This document shows, one piece after another, positions 59,283-64,000 of a stretch of 64,000 bases of DNA. Origin of the DNA: Oscillospiraceae bacterium (GTDB taxonomy: Bacteria > Bacillota > Clostridia > Oscillospirales > Oscillospiraceae); the NCBI GenBank assembly GCA_017469795.1, contig JAFUFT010000037.1, positions 1 through 64,000 on the forward strand. Reading direction: 5' to 3'. The notes beneath the pieces are model-generated. The model did not search any database, was not told the DNA's origin, and saw only the letters and a list, made by a program, of their open reading frames with translations. A program made the translations under genes and the position numbers. Position 1 is the stretch's first letter. Each line of letters begins with the position of its first letter.

Positions 59283-60164
59283 ATGGAAACACAATACCTG
59301 CACGAATTCGTGATTCTGGCAGAGCAATGCAACTATCAGGAGGCAGCGGAAATGCTCCATGTGTCCCAATCCGCCCTCTCCAAGCACATCCAGAAGCTGG
59401 AGGAGGAACTGGGAGAGGAACTGTTCGAGCGTTCCGCAAGATCCATCGCCCTGAGCCGGTACGGGAGCGTCTTTCTGGACTATGCCCGGCAGATCTCCGA
59501 GCTCCGGGAGGAAGCCCTGCGGCAGATCCAGAAGGTGCGGGCCGCGGACGCCCGCCGGCTGGTCGTGGCATGGCCGCCGGCGCTGGAGCGGTACGGACTG
59601 GTGGAGCTGATCACCGGGTTTCAGCGGCAGTATCCGGACTATGAGGTGCACCGGATCCTTTCCGTTGACCCCGTCGGCGCCCTGCGGGCGGGACGGTGCG
59701 ACTTTGCCTTTGCCCAGGCGGATACCAGCCGCTCCCCTGACCTTTCCTGCGTGCTCTATCAGGAGGACTATCCCGTGGCGGTGCTGCCGGAAACGCACCC
59801 GCTTGCCGCTGAGGAATCGGTACGCATGGAGCAGCTGAAATCCGAAAAGTTCATCCTGCACGTCCGGGCGGAGGAGAGCACGACAGTACCGGAGGCGACG
59901 CTGAAGCAACTGTGCGCTTCAGCAGGATTTGAGCCGGTGATCACCATGTCTGCCGGTTTTTCCTCCACGATCGTGTCCCTGGTCAGTCAGGGGCTGGGAA
60001 TTTCCGTCATGCAGCGTAGTCAGATTCCGCAGAACCAGAGACATGTGGCGCTGGTGCGGATCGCGACCCCGCTTTCCACCGACATTAAACTGCTCTGCCT
60101 CAGATCCTCCAGGCCCCTCTCCGTCCGGTCCGATTTCATTCAGTTTGTACGGCAGAACTCATGA
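59283..60164 (+). CDS. LysR family transcriptional regulator (second)
   Basis: A 293-residue LysR regulator. Helix-turn-helix NYQEAAEMLHVSQSALSKHIQKLEEELGEELFER at residues ~15-50. The effector domain follows (VVAWPPALERYGLVELITGFQRQYPDYEV). ATG preceded by GGGAGAGAAACAA. Located between SBP3 and the esterase; the TTATT-GAA boxes near P4, P5, P6 and P7 are its candidate targets. Confidence 0.9.
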   Translation: METQYLHEFVILAEQCNYQEAAEMLHVSQSALSKHIQKLEEELGEELFERSARSIALSRYGSVFLDYARQISELREEALRQIQKVRAADARRLVVAWPPALERYGLVELITGFQRQYPDYEVHRILSVDPVGALRAGRCDFAFAQADTSRSPDLSCVLYQEDYPVAVLPETHPLAAEESVRMEQLKSEKFILHVRAEESTTVPEATLKQLCASAGFEPVITMSAGFSSTIVSLVSQGLGISVMQRSQIPQNQRHVALVRIATPLSTDIKLLCLRSSRPLSVRSDFIQFVRQNS

Positions 60165-60171
60165 ACGTCAG

Positions 60172-60195
60172 ATGCCGCCGCTTATGCGGCGGCAT
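60172..60195 (+). terminator. Terminator after the second lysR
   Basis: A perfect 10-bp stem ATGCCGCCGC/GCGGCGGCAT with a TTAT loop, followed by TATTG. It directly adjoins box B3. Confidence 0.65.
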
Positions 60196-60214
60196 TATTG
60201 CCGTTTCAGAACAA
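60195..60214. promoter_or_regulatory. LysR-type box B3 upstream of the esterase
   Basis: TTATTG-N8-GAACAA, 18 nt upstream of the P6 -35. It matches the box at 63799-63818 in 14 of 20 positions, and both have the same 18-nt distance to the -35. Confidence 0.5.
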
Positions 60215-60232
60215 CTGCAGTGGGAAACAGAA

Positions 60233-60261
60233 TTGATTGCCGCCGCAGGACCGTGTAAGAT
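60233..60261 (+). promoter_or_regulatory. Promoter P6 of the esterase gene
   Basis: TTGATT (60233-60238), a 17-bp spacer and TAAGAT (60256-60261), with the extension GGAAACAGAATTGATT (60223-60238). Confidence 0.6.
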
Positions 60262-60295
60262 AGGTTTGAGAAAGAATGCACAAAGGAGGTATTCG

Positions 60296-61609
60296 ATGAA
60301 AGACTATGTAAAAAGCATTACCGTGATCTCCGATTCCTTCCCCAAGGGGCAGAAGACCGTAGCTGTTGCGCTCCAGCTGACCCATCCCGTGGACGGGACA
60401 AAAATCGATCCCTCCGCCTTCGAGGCGGCGGGCAGAGAAATCACCGAAGTTTATTCCTGCAGTTCCCTTTCGCCGGAGGCCCCCCGGACCCCGGGCGCGT
60501 ATCTGATCCTCGCGCTGAACCCGGAGACCGCTGACCAGTCCTGCTATGTATTCACCGACGGCCACGAGCATCACGGTCCGGGCGGACACGGCCCCGGCGG
60601 TCCCGGAGGCCCAGGCGGTCCGGGCGGTCCTCCCCCGGAGGATGAGGGGGATCCCGGCAGTCTGCCCGATCCCGGTGCAAAGGGCTTTAAGATGCATCGA
60701 AACGTCCGGAAGCGCAACCCCGCCCCCACAGTCCGCCTGCTCAGCGACATCGTGGCGGAGGACGGCGCTGTTCTGGAAAAATGGGACAGCGCCGAAGGCT
60801 GCACGGACGAGATCCACCGCTTTGTGGACGAATTCCGCGTCTATGAGCTCGACGGCATGAAGTATAACCTCTTCATTCCCAGAGACTATGACGAGAGCAG
60901 CTCCTATCCCCTGGTCATGTTCATTCCGGATGCCAGTGCCGTCAGCGACAATCCGCTGGTGTCCCTGATGCAGGGCAACGGCGGCATCGAGTGGATGAAG
61001 CCGGAGGCGCAGGCCAAGCATCCATGCCTTGTGCTGGTTCCCCAGTACGACGGAGAGGTATCCCTGACCAACGACAGCTTCACCTGTGCGCCGGAAATCG
61101 AGACCATCAAGCGCATTGTGGACCACGTGGCAGATACGTACAGCGTGGACAAGGACCGCATCTACACCACCGGGCAGTCCATGGGCTGTATGGCCTCCTG
61201 TGAGCTGAACATCCGGTATCCTGACTTCTTCGCCGCCTCCCTGCTGGTGGCCGGTCAGTGGGATCCGGAGAAGATGGGACGGCTGACCGGGAATAACTTC
61301 TGGATCTGTGTCGCCCGGAACGACCTCAAGGCGTTCCCCGGCATGAACGCGGTGACCTCCGCGCTGGAGGCCAACGGCGCCAGGGTGGGAAAGTACACCT
61401 GGGACAGCCGGTGCAGCATCGAAGAGTTCAACGCGCTGGCCCGGGAGGCCATGGAGGACGACGTACACATCCGTCACACAGTCTTCTGGGATCGGGGCGA
61501 AAACGGCGAGGAGCGCCCCTGGATGGGCCATGACGGCACCTGGCCGGTGGTGTACAGCATTGAGGCGCTGCGGGACTGGATGTTCAGCAACGTGAGACCC
61601 CGCAGATAA
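60296..61609 (+). CDS. Alpha/beta hydrolase (esterase/prolyl-oligopeptidase-like)
   Basis: A 437-residue enzyme without signal peptide. The N-terminal ~85 residues look like a small beta domain (Ig-like, as in bacterial esterases). Residues 94-113 are Gly/Pro/His-rich. The hydrolase core spans ~180-435 with the nucleophile elbow GQSMG (Ser295) in DRIYTTGQSMGCMAS, and probable acid and His late in the sequence (WMGHDGTWPV). Related to PHB-depolymerase-like and feruloyl-type esterases. ATG preceded by AAAGGAGGTATTCG. Possibly cleaves an ester of the compound bound by the neighbouring solute-binding proteins. Confidence 0.82.
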   Translation: MKDYVKSITVISDSFPKGQKTVAVALQLTHPVDGTKIDPSAFEAAGREITEVYSCSSLSPEAPRTPGAYLILALNPETADQSCYVFTDGHEHHGPGGHGPGGPGGPGGPGGPPPEDEGDPGSLPDPGAKGFKMHRNVRKRNPAPTVRLLSDIVAEDGAVLEKWDSAEGCTDEIHRFVDEFRVYELDGMKYNLFIPRDYDESSSYPLVMFIPDASAVSDNPLVSLMQGNGGIEWMKPEAQAKHPCLVLVPQYDGEVSLTNDSFTCAPEIETIKRIVDHVADTYSVDKDRIYTTGQSMGCMASCELNIRYPDFFAASLLVAGQWDPEKMGRLTGNNFWICVARNDLKAFPGMNAVTSALEANGARVGKYTWDSRCSIEEFNALAREAMEDDVHIRHTVFWDRGENGEERPWMGHDGTWPVVYSIEALRDWMFSNVRPRR

Positions 61610-61621
61610 TCCAAGAGTATT

Positions 61622-61652
61622 GATCCGGAGAATGCACCGCATTCTCCGGATC
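61622..61652. terminator. Terminator after the esterase
   Basis: A perfect 14-bp stem GATCCGGAGAATGC and its complement with a 3-nt loop; then CATTTCTG. Confidence 0.75.
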
Positions 61653-61670
61653 CATTTCTGCACATAAACC

Positions 61671-61700
61671 GGCGGACGCCCCGTGGCCGGAGCGCCCGCC
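61671..61700 (-). terminator. Probable terminator after SBP4
   Basis: A 9-bp stem GGCGGACGC with GCGCCCGCC (one G-U pair), 36 nt after the SBP4 stop on the minus strand, followed by GGTTTATG. Confidence 0.5.
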
Positions 61701-61736
61701 TTATTGCAACAAGGAGTGTCAGGAATCTATTGTCGT

Positions 61737-63716
61737 TCAGCCCGCCTGATAGCGGTCATAGGCCGCCTGATAGGCCTCCAGAATATCGTCCAATCCCATC
61801 TGGTCAAGGGTCTGAATGAAGCTGTCCCACTCGGTGAGCGACTTGTCGCCGATCAGGAATTTCACCAGATTCTCTGCGATGTAGGTGGACATATCCGCGA
61901 GCTTGCTGTTGACCGCCTCGGATTCATCCGTGGTGAGGTTCAGAAGCGCTGAGTTGAGATAATAGTCCGAGTCATTGTCTGTGGTGTAGATCTCGTTGGC
62001 CTCGATGCCCTTGGTGGTCTCGGCGTAATACATGCCGAGGTAGGGATCCGTAACGGAAGTCCAGGCCAGATAGCCGGTGTAGAACATCACGGCGGAGCCG
62101 GCGTTCTCGTTGTACACCTGATCCTCATAAAGCGCATTGGTAAAGAGCCGGTGACGGCCGTCAGCGCTCCAGTTCCAGGTGACGCCCTCCGGTCCGTAGT
62201 TCATGGTGTTGATGCCCATGTCCGAATAGAACCAGTCCATATACCGGCACGCGCCCTCGATGTCCTCGCAGGCGGAGGTCAGGACGATGGAGCCGTTGCT
62301 CTCGGCGATGGTGTCGTTCGGCGCGAAGTGTGTGACCTGGCCCTCTTCTTTGACCATATTGTGGGCCGGCTCGATGTCCCAGCCGGGCACGGAGGCGGAC
62401 TCTTTGTAGTTGGTATAGCGGTCCACGCCCTGGATCATATAGGCCACTTCCCCGTTGACCACCAGTTCGTCCTGGGCACGGCGGTCCATTGCAGCACCGT
62501 TGAGAGAAACCAGGTCCTGAGACATGAAGCCCTTCTCATACCAGCTGTGCATCAGTTCCATGTAGTCTTTGATCTGATCGGACTGATAGGCGCTGCAGAC
62601 AGTATCGCCCTTGTGATAGATCGCGGCGCCGAAATCCATGGTGCCGTTCAGGCCGGGCAGATCGAAGGCAGAGGTCGCCACCGAGGCCCAGGTCAGGGAG
62701 TCGGCGTAGATCGTGGCGCTGAGGCCGGCGTCCGCGCATTTTGTAAAGTATTCCTCGTACTCGTCGATGGTGACGGGGCTGTCCATGCCGAACTGCTCCA
62801 GCAGATCGGTCCGCACCCAGCTGGCCTGCTCCACACGGACTGCGGGCATCAGGTTGTACCAGGCAAAGATGTACCCTTCCTCCTCGGAGACTGCCTTCAT
62901 ATAGTCGGATCTCGAGTTGATCCAGGCGTTGTAGTTGGGGCTGTACATCTGCAGATAGTCATTGAGAGGAACGATCAGGTCGTTCTCAAAGGCGGAGGCG
63001 TTGGTGCCGGTATAGTCGGTCATAAAGTCGCCCACCAGATCCGTCAGGTCGCCGCTGGCGAACATCAGGTTCATCTGGGTCTCCGCAGAATCCTCGCTGA
63101 TCGTCAGGAAGTTCACGTCCACGTTGGTTTCAGATGCGGCGATCTGGAACGCGGGGATCGTGCCGTAGTCGGTAACCATACGGGAGATGAAGCCCTTGAT
63201 GGGCGCGAACACGGTGATGCTGTGACCGTCTTCCACGGGGTAGGCATAGGGCACGCCCTTCACGGACAGCAGTTCTCCCTGCGGGCCGTAGCTGGGTTCC
63301 GCATCCGGAAGCTCCGCGTCCACGTCGGCGCGCAGTTCATCCAGGGCCGCCTGATAGTCCGGCGACTCTACGAAACGCCAAAGATCGTTCTTCTCTTCCT
63401 CGGGGAATTCCTCAGCGGGGACGGCGCCGGCCGCATCGGCGAACTGCTCGATGAGCGCTGCGGTCTCCTCGGTCATCAGCGCCTGATACTCTACCGGCTC
63501 CACAGGCTCTTCGGCCTCCGCCGCTGATGTCTCAGTCTCCGGGGCAGCTTCCTGAGCCGCGGTCGCGGGTTCCTCCGCCGCCGTTGCAGCCTCAGACGCA
63601 GAAGCCGCAGCGTCTTCCGCAGCGGGAGCCGAGCTTCCGCTGCCGCAGCCGCCCAGCAGCGACAGGCACATCGCCATCGCCAGAAGCAGCGGCAGCAGCT
63701 TCCAATTCTTCTTCAT
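61737..63716 (-). CDS. Solute-binding lipoprotein SBP4
   Basis: A 659-residue paralog of SBP3. Lipobox SLLGGCG, an acidic Ala/Glu/Thr linker (~25-75), the shared extra segment (QALMTEETAALIEQFADAA, RFVESPDYQAALDELRADVD), and the binding domain (TQMNLMFASGDLTDLVGDF, WVRTDLLEQFGMDSPVTIDEYEEYF), ending YQAAYDRYQAG. ATG 63716 has AAAGGTGGG 8 nt upstream; an ATG four codons earlier is too close. SBP3 and SBP4 are the closest pair among the four. No permease nearby. Confidence 0.87.
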   Translation of the reverse strand: MKKNWKLLPLLLAMAMCLSLLGGCGSGSSAPAAEDAAASASEAATAAEEPATAAQEAAPETETSAAEAEEPVEPVEYQALMTEETAALIEQFADAAGAVPAEEFPEEEKNDLWRFVESPDYQAALDELRADVDAELPDAEPSYGPQGELLSVKGVPYAYPVEDGHSITVFAPIKGFISRMVTDYGTIPAFQIAASETNVDVNFLTISEDSAETQMNLMFASGDLTDLVGDFMTDYTGTNASAFENDLIVPLNDYLQMYSPNYNAWINSRSDYMKAVSEEEGYIFAWYNLMPAVRVEQASWVRTDLLEQFGMDSPVTIDEYEEYFTKCADAGLSATIYADSLTWASVATSAFDLPGLNGTMDFGAAIYHKGDTVCSAYQSDQIKDYMELMHSWYEKGFMSQDLVSLNGAAMDRRAQDELVVNGEVAYMIQGVDRYTNYKESASVPGWDIEPAHNMVKEEGQVTHFAPNDTIAESNGSIVLTSACEDIEGACRYMDWFYSDMGINTMNYGPEGVTWNWSADGRHRLFTNALYEDQVYNENAGSAVMFYTGYLAWTSVTDPYLGMYYAETTKGIEANEIYTTDNDSDYYLNSALLNLTTDESEAVNSKLADMSTYIAENLVKFLIGDKSLTEWDSFIQTLDQMGLDDILEAYQAAYDRYQAG

Positions 63717-63751
63717 ATGGTTTCCCACCTTTCGTTTGTTTTGGTGGTTTC

Positions 63752-63780
63752 ATCATAGCAATCAATGAATTTCCAATCAA
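63752..63780 (-). promoter_or_regulatory. Promoter P7 of SBP4
   Basis: On the minus strand TTGATT (63775-63780), a 17-bp spacer and TATGAT (63752-63757). The extended -35 GGAAATCGAATTGATT (63775-63790) is identical to that of P2. Confidence 0.7.
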
Positions 63781-63790
63781 TTCGATTTCC
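63760..63790 (-). repeat. Tandem pair of the -35 element
   Basis: AATCAATGAATTTCC (63760-63774) directly adjoins AATCAATTCGATTTCC (63775-63790). The first copy fills most of the P7 spacer. Possibly a second regulator contact or trace of a local duplication. Confidence 0.55.
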
Positions 63791-63798
63791 TTTTGAAC

Positions 63799-63818
63799 TT
63801 GTTCCAAACCATAAATAA
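63799..63818. promoter_or_regulatory. LysR-type box B4 upstream of SBP4
   Basis: Minus strand TTATTT-N8-GAACAA, 18 nt from the P7 -35, the same geometry as box B3 at the esterase promoter. Confidence 0.5.
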
Positions 63819-63819
63819 T

Positions 63820-63842
63820 GCGGAGCCGCCGCGCGGCTCCGC
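63820..63842 (-). terminator. Terminator of the third lysR
   Basis: A perfect 10-bp stem GCGGAGCCGC/GCGGCTCCGC with a 3-nt loop, 9 nt after the stop of the partial lysR, followed on the minus strand by ATTATTTATGG. Confidence 0.7.
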
Positions 63843-63850
63843 AGAATCTC

Positions 63851-64000
63851 TTATTCCATTGTTCTGAAGTAATCCAAAAAGGCCTGCGCGGCGGCGGACA
63901 ATCTCCTGTCTTTCCGCCAGCAGAGGCAGATGTCGAAGGGGATCTCTGGGGCCAGATCCACCACGCAAACGCCGGAGATTCCGTTGGGAACATGAAGCCG
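63851..64000 (-). CDS. LysR-type regulator, C-terminal end (partial)
   Basis: The last 49 codons of a gene that continues beyond the window edge. The translated end (PFDICLCWRKDRRLSAAAQA then FLDYFRTME) matches the final strand and helix of LysR effector domains, where a conserved aromatic/Trp-Arg turn precedes the last helix. It lies upstream of SBP4 in the same orientation. Assignment is from this short stretch only. Confidence 0.6.
   Translation of the reverse strand, partial: RLHVPNGISGVCVVDLAPEIPFDICLCWRKDRRLSAAAQAFLDYFRTME

Noticed and set aside
60595..60640. GGC/CCG-rich tract that might be a short tandem repeat array or CRISPR-like repeat
   Set aside because: It is in frame inside the esterase gene and encodes the Gly/Pro insert; there are no spaced repeats.
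1..64000. CRISPR arrays, tRNA or rRNA genes, prophage and intact insertion sequences
   Set aside because: No regularly spaced repeats, no tRNA cloverleaf, rRNA core, integrase, transposase or terminal inverted repeats were recognised in the window.

Overview
The window reads as a chromosomal segment of a GC-rich, Gram-positive strict anaerobe, most likely a gut-type member of the Clostridia (Oscillospirales or Lachnospirales-like). Supporting signs are strong AGGAGG-type ribosome binding sites, many lipobox lipoproteins, a sortase-type wall anchor remnant (VPQTG), rubredoxin and ferredoxin domains, DUF3793 and YitT families, and an anaerobic (early cobalt insertion) cobalamin pathway. No tRNA, rRNA, CRISPR array, phage gene or intact insertion sequence was seen.

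Layout. (1) 0-9 kb: housekeeping and accessory genes, mostly on the minus strand: DUF3793, a ketopantoate-reductase-like protein, flavin reductase, YccF, NUDIX, YitT, AEC carrier and MATE pump, plus a plus-strand metallo-beta-lactamase fused to rubredoxin. (2) 9-13.7 kb: a decayed Cna-B surface adhesin, a TetR regulator and two radical SAM paralogs, the second broken by two 1-base frameshifts. (3) 13.8-33.3 kb: one long minus-strand cobalamin operon. It starts with a promoter, a cobalamin riboswitch and an intrinsic terminator. It then encodes a lipid-anchored CbiK, an unfamiliar two-domain lipoprotein, a BtuF/BtuC-type importer whose ATPase is fused to CbiD, and CbiF, G, H, J, ET, A, CobT, CobU, CobS, a second short CobU-like protein, CbiB, CobD, CbiP, CobA and CbiC. 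Most junctions overlap by 1-8 bases. CbiL and the uroporphyrinogen methyltransferase are not in the window.

(4) 33.4-38.2 kb: three tandem SnoaL/NTF2-like proteins, then a small membrane/DUF6765 module. (5) 38.4-64 kb: a redox and small-molecule island. One operon encodes a DUF4405 membrane heme-type protein, two ferredoxin-containing aldo-keto reductases, a cytoplasmic flavodoxin and a lipid-anchored flavodoxin. A LysR gene is divergent from it, and an NTF2-like/flavodoxin operon follows. The rest holds four paralogous solute-binding lipoproteins without any permease, an AraC regulator with a degenerate receiver, a beta-helix protein, a PhlG/phloretin-hydrolase-like gene with a MATE pump and a fumarate-reductase-like flavoprotein, a second LysR, an esterase and the tail of a third LysR.

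The most notable non-coding signal is that at least seven promoters in 42.7-63.8 kb share an extended -35 element (GAATTG plus WNN) followed by a 17-18 bp spacer and a -10. In six of them an inverted-repeat or related conserved LysR-type box lies 17-20 nt upstream of the -35. Two box families are distinguishable, each probably belonging to a neighbouring LysR gene. I infer that the island is a coordinated regulon for sensing, hydrolysing and reducing an extracellular, possibly polyphenolic, compound. The substrate is unknown.
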